Below are positions 25,273 through 32,786 of a stretch of 64,000 bases of DNA, piece by piece. Both the position numbers and the translations under genes were made by a program. Under the pieces are notes generated by a model, which made no database searches, was not told the origin of the DNA, and saw only the letters and a program-made list of their open reading frames with translations. Numbering within the stretch: position 1 is the stretch's first letter; every line of letters starts with the position of its first letter. Source of the DNA: Candidatus Saccharibacteria bacterium UBA6664 (lineage in GTDB: Bacteria > Patescibacteriota > Saccharimonadia > Saccharimonadales > Saccharimonadaceae); the NCBI GenBank assembly GCA_002455275.1, contig DKKO01000001.1:228799-292798 (forward strand), in the 5' to 3' direction.

Positions 25273-25803
25273 ATGGCAGATTTTAACCAAGTTTTAACAC
25301 CTGGCAACATAGATGAAGGAACACTCAATACGGTAGTAGAAATCCCGCAAGGATCACAACTAAAGGTTGAATGGGATCGCGAACGCACAGCGTTTATGCT
25401 GGACCGCGTAGAGCCAGGAATTTTTGCAAAACCATGTAACTATGGCTTCATTCCGCAAACGCTCGACGAAGATGGTGACGAGCTGGATACTTTGATTGTG
25501 TGCCCAGAACCGCTACCGATGGGTGTATGGCTAGAAGCACGAATTATTGGTGTATTGAACTTTGAAGATGATGGCGAGGCCGACCATAAAGTAGTAGTTG
25601 TGCCAGCCGACGATCGTCACACGGGTGATAGTATTACATCGCTCGATGATTTAGGCGAACGCTGGAAGCAAATGATTGAGCATCACTTCACGCACTACAA
25701 AGATTTGAAAAAGCCTGGCAGCACAAAGGTGCTTGGTTGGGGTGATATAGAATCAGCGAAAGCAACCATTAAGGAATGTATAGAGCGCTGGAATTCTAAA
25801 TAA
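25273..25803 (+). CDS. ppa: Inorganic pyrophosphatase (family I)
   Basis: 176 residues. Family I features: EIPQGSQLKVEWDRE, NYGFIPQTLDEDGDELDTLIV with the Asp cluster that binds Mg2+, and VVVVPADDRH. It hydrolyses PPi to two phosphates, driving biosynthetic reactions in the cytosol. The start is supported by AGAGGAG. The TAATG overlap couples it to the Nudix gene. Confidence 0.95.
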   Translation: MADFNQVLTPGNIDEGTLNTVVEIPQGSQLKVEWDRERTAFMLDRVEPGIFAKPCNYGFIPQTLDEDGDELDTLIVCPEPLPMGVWLEARIIGVLNFEDDGEADHKVVVVPADDRHTGDSITSLDDLGERWKQMIEHHFTHYKDLKKPGSTKVLGWGDIESAKATIKECIERWNSK

Positions 25804-26405
25804 TGAAGAAAATCGTTCCTAGCGGTACTAACCTTATTCCTTCAAATGCCGAAAGAGTATTTGAAGGGAAGATTTTTGATGTGTATCAATGGCGGCAGGA
25901 AATGTTTGATGGCTCTTTTGCAACATATGAAAATTTGAGACGTCCAGACACAGTTTTAGTCATCGCAATAGATGACGGAAAAATTATCATCAATGACAGC
26001 AATCAGCCACACCGTGGACATAAATATGAACTTCCTGGCGGTAGAGTCGATGCTAATGACGAATCGATACTTGCTGCCGCCAAGCGGGAGATGCTAGAAG
26101 AAACAGGCTACGAATTCAGCGACTGGAAACTTTTAGACGTAATTAAGCCACAGCAAAAGATGGAATGGTTCGTATATACCTTCCTTGCTATGAATAAGAC
26201 GAAGGTAGGACAGCAAAATCTTGACGAAGATGGTGAGCAAATAAACTTACTGTATCTCAACTATGACGATGCCATGCGAAAGCTAAGAAAGAGTGGTGAG
26301 TATGTTTCAGTGCTTGAAAATGCGGGTTCAACCCAGGGGATTGTTGACTTGGATGAGTTCAGAGGAGAAACGGTAGATATTGAGCCAAAAACCGAAATGC
26401 GCTAG
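25803..26405 (+). CDS. Nudix hydrolase
   Basis: 200 residues with an intact Nudix box (GGRVDANDESILAAAKREML followed by EETGY, about residues 79-103). The N-terminal part (VFEGKIFDVYQWRQEMFDG, then RRPDTVLVIAI) resembles ADP-ribose pyrophosphatases, so ADP-ribose or a related nucleoside diphosphate sugar is a likely substrate. It is coupled to ppa. The 3' end overlaps the convergent rel gene by four bases. Confidence 0.88.
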   Translation: MKKIVPSGTNLIPSNAERVFEGKIFDVYQWRQEMFDGSFATYENLRRPDTVLVIAIDDGKIIINDSNQPHRGHKYELPGGRVDANDESILAAAKREMLEETGYEFSDWKLLDVIKPQQKMEWFVYTFLAMNKTKVGQQNLDEDGEQINLLYLNYDDAMRKLRKSGEYVSVLENAGSTQGIVDLDEFRGETVDIEPKTEMR

Positions 26406-27913
26406 CTTTTACGTCGCTTTGGCAGGATAAGCCCTAGTAAACTGCGATTTTGCCGCGCAAGCTGCATGCGCAGTTTTTCTTTGGCATGATTGGTTACGAT
26501 GTACTGCTTCCAATCGGCTTTCGGTGTAGCAGTCTTGCTAGTAAGAATTTCTACTTGGTCGCCGTGCTTCAGCTTGTAGCTAAACGGCTTCATTGCGCCG
26601 TTGATTCGAAACCCACTAGCTTTTGCTGCAACGTCTGAGTGTATTCGGTAAGCGAAATCGAGCGGGAAGGCGCCGTTAGGCAAATCCCAAATATCACCTT
26701 TTGGTGAGTAGATAAAAATACGGTCATGAAACAAATTCATACGAAACTTATTGGCGTTAAACTTCTTGCCCTCGCTAGCCTTGGCTGCGGCTTCTTGTAG
26801 CTCACGAATCCAGCTTAGGTCGGCCGGAAGTGCAGCGATATGACCTTTTCGGTAGGCATCGGTAAGTTTGGCTTCATTGTAATGGAAGCTAGCAGCGAAT
26901 CCACGTTCGGCGTATTCGTGCATTTCTTTGGTGCGAACCTGGAACTCAACAATTTGCCCCGAGCTGGTTTCAACAGTGGTGTGAAGGCTCTGATACCCGT
27001 TCATTTTTGGCTGCGCGACATAATCTTTAATTCGGTCAAAAATTGGCGCGTACATTTCGTGCAAGACGCTCATTACTAAGTAGCAAGTAGATAAGTCGTC
27101 TACGATAATTCGCAAAGCAATCAAATCGTGAATGCGATCGATATCACCGCCAACTCGGTCGAGTTTTTTAAACAAGCTATAAACACTCTTTATTCGGCCA
27201 TCCATCGTAAACTCAATCTTTTCATCTTCAAGCCGCTTAGCAACTTCACGCCGTACAGTTTCAAGCTTGCGTTCACTCTTTTTCAATCGGTGATCCATCA
27301 GCGTTTTTGTGCGCGAAAAATCTTTTGGCATCATGTAGCGGAAACTGAGCTCTTCAAGCTGCACACGGGCTCGACCCATGTTCAAACGATCGGCAAGCGG
27401 CGCGAATACTTCCATTGTTTCGCGGGCAATCTTTTTTTGCTTCTCGCGTGATTGGTGCTCAAGCGTTTGCATGTTGTGCAGGCGATCGGCGAGTTTAATA
27501 ATCAACACGCGAACATCTTGCCCCACGGCAATCATTAGCTTAGTTAGGTTATCTTTCGTACCCGGCAAATAGCTCGTAAGATCGCGCATACCAGAGCGAA
27601 CCTTTCCAACCTTGGTTACGCCATCTACCAAAAATGCGACGTCGCGCCCGAATGTATCTTCGATGTCTTTTAAACTCAACGACGTATCTTCGGCCGTGTC
27701 GTGCAACACACCCGCTATCACACTGTCGATGTCCATCTCCCAATCGATTAAAAGTTTCGCCACGGCAAGAGGGTGAAGAATGTATGGCTCGCCGCTCAGG
27801 CGTGCTTGACCTTGGTGGGCTTCAGTTGCAACAGTAATAGCACGCTCAAGTTGGCGTATATCGCTTTTCGAAAACCTCTGGCGAGCGGCCTCTAGCACCT
27901 CTTGCTTGTCCAT
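26402..27913 (-). CDS. rel: RelA/SpoT-family (p)ppGpp synthetase/hydrolase
   Basis: 503 residues. An HD hydrolase domain (HPLAVAKLL, VLHDTAEDT near residue 69), a synthetase domain (RIKSVYSLFKKL, YQSLHTTV, VEFQVRTKEMHEYAERG) and a TGS domain (about 411-475, DLPNGAFPLDFAYRIHSDVA) are present. The protein stops soon after TGS and lacks the helical, zinc-finger and ACT domains of typical 700-residue Rel proteins. It makes and degrades the stringent-response alarmone. The start at 27913 is chosen because a TATAAT lies six bases upstream; the longer frame to 27997 would cross the promoter. Confidence 0.92.
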   Translation of the reverse strand: MDKQEVLEAARQRFSKSDIRQLERAITVATEAHQGQARLSGEPYILHPLAVAKLLIDWEMDIDSVIAGVLHDTAEDTSLSLKDIEDTFGRDVAFLVDGVTKVGKVRSGMRDLTSYLPGTKDNLTKLMIAVGQDVRVLIIKLADRLHNMQTLEHQSREKQKKIARETMEVFAPLADRLNMGRARVQLEELSFRYMMPKDFSRTKTLMDHRLKKSERKLETVRREVAKRLEDEKIEFTMDGRIKSVYSLFKKLDRVGGDIDRIHDLIALRIIVDDLSTCYLVMSVLHEMYAPIFDRIKDYVAQPKMNGYQSLHTTVETSSGQIVEFQVRTKEMHEYAERGFAASFHYNEAKLTDAYRKGHIAALPADLSWIRELQEAAAKASEGKKFNANKFRMNLFHDRIFIYSPKGDIWDLPNGAFPLDFAYRIHSDVAAKASGFRINGAMKPFSYKLKHGDQVEILTSKTATPKADWKQYIVTNHAKEKLRMQLARQNRSLLGLILPKRRKS

Positions 27914-27919
27914 ACACCT

Positions 27920-27925
27920 ATTATA
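27920..27925 (-). promoter_or_regulatory. -10 box, leaderless start of rel
   Basis: Perfect TATAAT on the minus strand, six bases before the ATG (27913). Confidence 0.65.
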
Positions 27926-27964
27926 GCCTAAGGGGCTAGTGATATGCACTTGTATCGTATGTTG

Positions 27965-27970
27965 TATAAT
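27965..27970 (+). promoter_or_regulatory. -10 box of gap
   Basis: Perfect TATAAT, leaving a leader of about 38 bases with AAAGGAG at 27999-28005 before the ATG at 28015. No good -35. Confidence 0.6.
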
Positions 27971-28014
27971 CATAAGCAATACAGTTATTACACACACTAA
28001 AGGAGTGGGAACAC

Positions 28015-29025
28015 ATGAGCCAAACTAAAATTGCAATAAACGGCTTTGGTCGCATCGGCCGCAATGCTTTTAAGATTGCTTTCGAACGAAGCGACCTTGA
28101 GATTGTTGCAATAAATGACCTAACCGACAACAAAACACTTGCTTATTTGCTGAAGCACGACAGCAACTACGGCACCTACAGCCACGACGTAAAAGCCACT
28201 GATGATGGCATTGAAGTAGACGGAAAATTGGTAAAAGTGCTAGCTGAAAAAGACCCGAGCGTATTACCGTGGGGCGATTTGGGCGTCGATATTGTTATTG
28301 AGAGCACTGGCTTTTTCACAGACAAAGAAGGTGCGAGCAAGCATGTTCAAGCTGGTGCAAAACGAGTGGTGATTAGTGGTCCTACTAAATCCGATGGTGT
28401 CGATACGATTGTGCTTGGTGCAAATGACGACAAGGTGCAAGGCTCAACTGAAGTAATTTCAAATGCGAGCTGTACGACCAACAGCCTTGGCGCGGTTATG
28501 GCAGTGCTCGATGCAGAATTTGGCGTAGAAAAAAGCATGCTTACCACTGTGCATAGTTACACGGCTAGTCAGGCATTGCAAGACGCGCCAAAGAAAGACT
28601 TGCGTGAAGGTCGCAACGCCGCCGAAAATATGGTACCGACTACCACCGGCGCTGCAATCGCTGTTACCAAAACGTTGCCACAACTTGAAGGCAAATTCGA
28701 TGGCGTCAGCGTACGTGTACCAACCCCTGTTGTCTCTATCTCAGATGTCACGGCATTGCTATCACGAGACGTTACGGTAGAGGAAATAAACGAGGCATTT
28801 AAAAAAGCCGCAGCCCAAGACTACTATCAGGGGATTCTTGGTGTATCAGACGAACCGCTGGTAAGTAGCGACTATATCGGTAACAGTAATTCTGGCACGG
28901 TAGACTTGCCATTAACCAAAGTTGTCGACGGCAACTTGATTAAAGTGATGGTATGGTACGACAACGAATGGGGCTACAGTAATCGCTTGGTTGAGTTAGT
29001 TGCCGACGTCGGTAAGAACCTTTAG
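28015..29025 (+). CDS. gap: Glyceraldehyde-3-phosphate dehydrogenase
   Basis: 336 residues, full length. NAD-binding NGFGRIGRNAF, catalytic cysteine in SNASCTTN (near residue 155), and the C-terminal WYDNEWGYSNR are intact. It oxidises glyceraldehyde-3-phosphate to 1,3-bisphosphoglycerate in glycolysis. It has a leader with a strong AAAGGAG site, unlike the leaderless genes around it, consistent with high expression. A GCTTTGA/TCAAAGC hairpin at 29039-29059 lies after the stop but has no U tract. Confidence 0.97.
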   Translation: MSQTKIAINGFGRIGRNAFKIAFERSDLEIVAINDLTDNKTLAYLLKHDSNYGTYSHDVKATDDGIEVDGKLVKVLAEKDPSVLPWGDLGVDIVIESTGFFTDKEGASKHVQAGAKRVVISGPTKSDGVDTIVLGANDDKVQGSTEVISNASCTTNSLGAVMAVLDAEFGVEKSMLTTVHSYTASQALQDAPKKDLREGRNAAENMVPTTTGAAIAVTKTLPQLEGKFDGVSVRVPTPVVSISDVTALLSRDVTVEEINEAFKKAAAQDYYQGILGVSDEPLVSSDYIGNSNSGTVDLPLTKVVDGNLIKVMVWYDNEWGYSNRLVELVADVGKNL

Positions 29026-29093
29026 GGGTAGAAACGTAGCTTTGAATTTATATCAAAGCAAGTAGGAGTGGTGAGCCCCTCCTTACATTTGAA

Positions 29094-29117
29094 TTAAAAA
29101 AAGCGGACATAGGTCCG
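29094..29117 (-). terminator. Intrinsic terminator for the minus-strand GC-rich gene
   Basis: Stem CGGAC (29104-29108) with GTCCG (29113-29117), followed on the minus strand by C and a run of seven T. Confidence 0.6.
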
Positions 29118-29132
29118 TAGGGGTTCGAGAGT

Positions 29133-29165
29133 GGTGACCCGGGGGCTTCTGCCACCCGGGTCACC
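29133..29165 (-). terminator. Strong GC-rich hairpin after the minus-strand GC-rich gene
   Basis: Perfect 11-base stem GGTGACCCGGG / CCCGGGTCACC with an 11-base loop, 20 bases past the stop at 29185. No U tract directly follows; with the smaller hairpin at 29094-29117 it forms a double terminator region. Confidence 0.55.
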
Positions 29166-29184
29166 TGCACCTCGAGGCGAGTCG

Positions 29185-29571
29185 TCACGCCTCGTGCGGC
29201 GGCACGGGGTAGGTGTGCCCACGCTGGTGGTTCGTGAGGTCGCTCAGGAACTGCCGGGCGTAGGCCGTGTTCGAGAGGTAGTCGAGCTCTCGATCGGTCA
29301 TGCGCCGACGACGGTACTCCGTAGCGAGAGTCGCCACGATGACGATGTGCAGCGGCATCGCGGCGACGTTGATCTTCCGCCAGAACGGCCTTGCTCGTCG
29401 ATCGACCACGCCGAAGTACAGGACCTTGCCGCGAAGAACGACGCTCCCCGTGACGACGGTGCTGGTCAAGTTCTTGAGCAGCAACTCGCGGAGCTTGTCG
29501 TCGCTGAGGTGACCAAAGCGCTCGAAGGCGAACTCCTCGAAACGCGTCATGAGGCCGGAGAGAGTGAGCAT
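29185..29571 (-). CDS. GC-rich 128-residue orphan protein
   Basis: 128 residues beginning MLTLSGLMTRFEEFAFERFG, Arg-rich in the middle (RRARPFWRK, YRRRRM) and ending GHTYPVPPHEA; mixed helical with a short hydrophobic stretch (PLHIVIVATLA). No family recognised. The start at 29571 has AGAAAGG seven bases upstream; an in-frame GTG at 29601 falls within a leader hairpin. It has a near-consensus promoter at 29636-29664 and terminators after the stop. Third codon positions are nearly all G or C, unlike flanking gap and rpiB, which suggests transfer from a high-GC donor. A 202-codon frame on the opposite strand lacks these signals. Confidence 0.6.
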   Translation of the reverse strand: MLTLSGLMTRFEEFAFERFGHLSDDKLRELLLKNLTSTVVTGSVVLRGKVLYFGVVDRRARPFWRKINVAAMPLHIVIVATLATEYRRRRMTDRELDYLSNTAYARQFLSDLTNHQRGHTYPVPPHEA

Positions 29572-29585
29572 GATGTGCCTTTCTT

Positions 29586-29604
29586 GAGGTGCAGGCCGCA
29601 CCTC
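29586..29604 (-). promoter_or_regulatory. Hairpin in the leader of the GC-rich gene
   Basis: Perfect seven-base stem GAGGTGC / GCACCTC with a five-base loop, directly upstream of the AGAAAGG site. It could influence translation or mRNA stability. Confidence 0.45.
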
Positions 29605-29635
29605 GATCTAGTAGAGAGGGGAGACCTATACTCTC

Positions 29636-29664
29636 ATTATAGCATAAAATATATAAAAAGTCAA
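29636..29664 (-). promoter_or_regulatory. Promoter of the GC-rich gene
   Basis: On the minus strand TTGACT (29664-29659), 17-base spacer, perfect TATAAT (29641-29636). Confidence 0.8.
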
Positions 29665-29700
29665 TTTAAATTGCAAATACTTCATAAATTACAAGCACGA

Positions 29701-29776
29701 GGCGATCGCCGAGCTTTAGGGTTAGGAAATCGCATGTGAATTAATTTCACATGCGATTGGGAAGGCAAGCCTTCCC
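29701..29776. repeat. Three tandem palindromes before rpiB
   Basis: GGCGATCGCC (29701-29710) is a perfect palindrome. A 13-base stem AATCGCATGTGAA / TTCACATGCGATT (29728-29758) has a five-base loop. GGGAAGG / CCTTCCC (29759-29776) follows directly and is trailed by TTATTT on the plus strand. The last two may act as a bidirectional terminator between the minus-strand promoter and rpiB. Confidence 0.55.
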
Positions 29777-29794
29777 TTATTTGCCTAATACGCT

Positions 29795-29800
29795 TATACT
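29795..29800 (+). promoter_or_regulatory. -10 box, leaderless start of rpiB
   Basis: TATACT ends seven bases before the ATG at 29808. Confidence 0.6.
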
Positions 29801-29807
29801 TTAAAGT

Positions 29808-30260
29808 ATGAAAATTTACCTAGGTGCAGACCATCAAGGCTTTTATTTGAAAGAGCAAGTGTTTGCCTACTTGGCGAAACACGGCTACGACGTAGAAGAT
29901 ATTGGCGACAAAGAACTCGACCCACACGACGACTTTCCAGAGTTTGCCCAGCTTGCGGCGATGAAACTTATGGGTGACGACAGTAAAGACCCACGATCGA
30001 TTCTGATTTGTGGTGGCGGTCAAGGTATGGCCATGGCGGCCAACCGATTTCGCGGTGTTCGTGCGAGCGTAATTTGGGATGCGTATGAGGCTAAAATGAC
30101 TCGGCATGACAACGACAGTAACGTGCTATGTTTGCCTGCTCGGGTTGTGGAAGACGACCAACAGCTTTGGAAAGGCATTGTAGAGACTTGGCTCAATACT
30201 CCGTTTGGAGCCGCCGCACGATTTAAGCGTCGAAATGCGCAGATTGACGAGTTTGCCTAG
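29808..30260 (+). CDS. rpiB: Ribose-5-phosphate isomerase B-type sugar isomerase
   Basis: 150 residues. RpiB/LacAB features: IYLGADHQGFYLKE at the N terminus, ICGGGQGMAMAANRFRGVRA with the catalytic Cys near residue 67, and HDNDSNVLCLPARVV. It interconverts ribose-5-phosphate and ribulose-5-phosphate. TAGTG overlap couples it to rpe, and the following genes continue the non-oxidative pentose phosphate pathway. Confidence 0.9.
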   Translation: MKIYLGADHQGFYLKEQVFAYLAKHGYDVEDIGDKELDPHDDFPEFAQLAAMKLMGDDSKDPRSILICGGGQGMAMAANRFRGVRASVIWDAYEAKMTRHDNDSNVLCLPARVVEDDQQLWKGIVETWLNTPFGAAARFKRRNAQIDEFA

Positions 30261-30904
30261 TGGCGGTTATTGCACCAGCAGTATTGGTAGAAAACGCCGC
30301 TGCATACAAAGAGCGGATGGAAAAAATTCAAGGCTTTGCTGAACGTGTGCATATTGATATTTCGGACGGTGAATTTGCTCCAACCTTTACCATTGCGCCA
30401 AATGAAGCCTGGTGGCCAGCAAACTGGCACGCCGACATTCATGCAATGGTAGCTCGGCCGAGTGAATACATCGACCAATTTATTGCCTTAAAGCCGAACT
30501 TGGTCATATTCCACGTAGAAGTAGAGGAAGATCTGCTGCCGATTATGAAAAAACTTCAATCGGTGGGTATAAAAGCCGGAATAGCGCTCATGCGCCCTAC
30601 GGTTCCTTCTGTGGTAGGCGGTTTAATCGAGATAGCCGATCATGTGATGATTTTCAGTGGTGATTTGGGTCACTACGGTGGCTTAGCCAGCTTGATGCAG
30701 CTAGAGAAAGTTCGGCTTATTCGTGCCATCAAGCCGGGTGTTGAAATAGGTTGGGATGGCGGTGTGAACGTTGATAATGCTTTTACGTTAAGCCAAGGTG
30801 GCATAGACGTGCTCAATGTTGGTAGTACTATTGCTAAAAGCGCCGACCCGGTAGCTACCTATAAAACACTAGTAGATGAGATAAATAAACACGGCGTAAT
30901 CTAA
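30260..30904 (+). CDS. rpe: Ribulose-phosphate 3-epimerase
   Basis: 214 residues, TIM barrel. VHIDISDGEFAPTFTIAP carries the metal-binding Asp, and GWDGGVNVDNA and LNVGSTIAKS form the phosphate site. The start is GTG, overlapping the rpiB stop. It interconverts ribulose-5-phosphate and xylulose-5-phosphate. Some canonical residues are altered (for example MRPT for LNPxT), so it is slightly divergent. Confidence 0.88.
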   Translation: MAVIAPAVLVENAAAYKERMEKIQGFAERVHIDISDGEFAPTFTIAPNEAWWPANWHADIHAMVARPSEYIDQFIALKPNLVIFHVEVEEDLLPIMKKLQSVGIKAGIALMRPTVPSVVGGLIEIADHVMIFSGDLGHYGGLASLMQLEKVRLIRAIKPGVEIGWDGGVNVDNAFTLSQGGIDVLNVGSTIAKSADPVATYKTLVDEINKHGVI

Positions 30905-30915
30905 ACCGCTTGTGC

Positions 30916-30921
30916 TAGAAT
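30916..30921 (+). promoter_or_regulatory. Extended -10 of the split transketolase genes
   Basis: TGC followed by TAGAAT, ending ten bases before the ATG at 30932; short leader or leaderless. Confidence 0.45.
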
Positions 30922-30931
30922 AGAACTAGAA

Positions 30932-31792
30932 ATGAGTGGGAATCTAACGCTGCGACAGCTTGAAGACAAAGCCAATGTTCTTCGCAAGGACATTATTGCT
31001 ATGCTTGAGGAAGCTGGCAGTGGGCATAGCGCTGGGCCACTTGGCCTAGCCGATTTAGTAACGACTCTCTATTTCGACATAATGAAACTAGACCCGAAAA
31101 ACCCCGAATGGAACGAGAGGGACTACTTTTTCCTGAGCAACGGACACTGTGCGCCGGTGCAATATGCTGCTATGGCTGAAGCGGGCTATTTTAGTAAAGA
31201 TGAATTGATGACTTTGCGAAAATGGGGTTCGCGGCTGCAGGGTCACCCAGAACGCACGAAATTGCTAGGCCTTGAAAATACCAGTGGACCACTAGGTAGC
31301 GGCCTTAGCCAAGCATCGGGCGTGGCGTATGTGTTGCAGCACATCGACAACCATATGCACCGCTTTGTGTACTGTATCACCGGTGATGGCGAGCTAGATG
31401 AGGGCAACATATGGGAAGCCGCTATGTTTGCCAGTAAGTACAAACTTTCGCAATTAATTGTATTTGTCGATCGCAACAATATTCAAATAGATGGCAATAC
31501 CGAGGATGTAATGCCGCTCGAAGACCTAGCCGGCAAATGGCGGAGCTTTGGCTGGCACGTGCAAGAGATAGACGGGCACAACATCGAAAGTATTCAAGAC
31601 GCAGTGGGTATGGCTAAGGCAATCGAAAACCGACCAAGCGTGATTATTACTCACACGATTCCTGGCAAAGGTGTGGACTTTATGGAATACGACTACCATT
31701 GGCACGGCATGCCACCAAACCATGAGCAAGCCAAAGAGGCTTTAAAAGAACTTCGCACCTTGCGAGGCAAAATTCGGAGTGAGCATGAGTAG
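30932..31792 (+). CDS. Transketolase, N-terminal (thiamine diphosphate-binding) subunit
   Basis: 286 residues. SGHSAGPLGLADLVTTLYF, the invariant GHPE (LQGHPERTK), TPP/Mg2+ motif GDGELDEGNIWEA and the VDRNNIQIDG strand are present. This is the first half of a transketolase encoded as two polypeptides. With the next gene it transfers two-carbon units between sugar phosphates. The stop overlaps the next start by eight bases, so equal synthesis of the halves is likely. Confidence 0.93.
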   Translation: MSGNLTLRQLEDKANVLRKDIIAMLEEAGSGHSAGPLGLADLVTTLYFDIMKLDPKNPEWNERDYFFLSNGHCAPVQYAAMAEAGYFSKDELMTLRKWGSRLQGHPERTKLLGLENTSGPLGSGLSQASGVAYVLQHIDNHMHRFVYCITGDGELDEGNIWEAAMFASKYKLSQLIVFVDRNNIQIDGNTEDVMPLEDLAGKWRSFGWHVQEIDGHNIESIQDAVGMAKAIENRPSVIITHTIPGKGVDFMEYDYHWHGMPPNHEQAKEALKELRTLRGKIRSEHE

Positions 31793-32786
31793 TCATTATC
31801 CTTTGGCAGAAAACCTATTTTCAGATGAGGTGCATTCAGAACCGATTCGTGCTGGCTTTGGCCGTGGCTTGAAGCTGGCTGGTGAACAAGATGAACGCGT
31901 GGTAGCACTATGTGCTGACTTGACGGAAAGTGTGCAGATGCACTTGTTTAAGGAGGCATTTCCGAACCGATACATTGAAGTAGGTGTGGCTGAGCAAAAC
32001 TTAGTGACAGTAGCAAGCGGTATGGCACGAGCTGGCAAGATTCCATTTACTGCCAGCTATGCAGCATTTAGCCCAGGGAGGAACTGGGAGCAGATTAAAA
32101 CCACTGCCGCGCTTAATGATATGCCAGTGAAGGTAGTAGGTGGTCATGCAGGCCTCTATACCGGGCCGGATGGCGCTACACATCAAATGCTTGAAGACAT
32201 AGCAATCATGCGTACGATGCCAAATATGATTGTGGTGGTGCCTGGTGATAGTGTTGAGGCTGAAAAGGCTACTCTTGCTATAGCAAAAAATGGTAAGCCA
32301 ACCTATTTACGCGTAGCGCGTGACAAAACCCCGATTTTTAGCTCCGCCGATTCACCATTTGAAATAGGCAAAGCCTATGTGCTGCGTGAAGGAAAAGACG
32401 TGACACTTTGCGGCACGGGTACGATGACCTACGAGCTGTTGGTAGCTGCTGAAGAACTGAAAAAACACTCGATTGACGCCGAAGTAGTACATGTACCTAC
32501 CGTTAAACCACTCGATACCGAAACAATTCAAGCGAGTGCACATAAAACAGGTCGCGTGATAACTGCCGAGGAAGGCCAGATTGCCGGTGGCTTAGGCGGC
32601 GCGATTGCTGAACATTTAAGCGAGCACATACCTGTGCCAATAAAACGACTTGGCGTGGAAGACCGTTACGGTGAAAGTGGTGCTCCGCGAGAGGTGCTAG
32701 AGCATTTTGGGCTAGACGGAAAGCATTTAGCAGAAAAAATTCGTGAATTCGTAAAGCGTGTTCCACAGTACAAGAAAGGATATTAA
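31785..32786 (+). CDS. Transketolase, C-terminal subunit
   Basis: 333 residues: the pyrimidine-binding domain (CADLTESVQM, RYIEVGVAEQNLVTVASGMA with the catalytic Glu near residue 67) and the transketolase C-terminal domain. CGGAG lies five bases before the ATG at 31785, preferred over the GTG at 31779. It partners with the N-terminal subunit. The next gene begins at the base after its stop codon. Confidence 0.93.
   Translation: MSSHYPLAENLFSDEVHSEPIRAGFGRGLKLAGEQDERVVALCADLTESVQMHLFKEAFPNRYIEVGVAEQNLVTVASGMARAGKIPFTASYAAFSPGRNWEQIKTTAALNDMPVKVVGGHAGLYTGPDGATHQMLEDIAIMRTMPNMIVVVPGDSVEAEKATLAIAKNGKPTYLRVARDKTPIFSSADSPFEIGKAYVLREGKDVTLCGTGTMTYELLVAAEELKKHSIDAEVVHVPTVKPLDTETIQASAHKTGRVITAEEGQIAGGLGGAIAEHLSEHIPVPIKRLGVEDRYGESGAPREVLEHFGLDGKHLAEKIREFVKRVPQYKKGY

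Noticed and set aside
29039..29059. GCTTTGA/TCAAAGC hairpin after gap as an intrinsic terminator
   Set aside because: AT-rich seven-base stem and no U tract; it may contribute to mRNA 3' end but is not a convincing terminator.
29131..29739. Long plus-strand frame (202 codons) across the second GC-rich island
   Set aside because: It is opposite the minus-strand gene, which alone has a promoter, ribosome site and terminators. It runs through the promoter and palindromes; high GC by itself creates long spurious frames.
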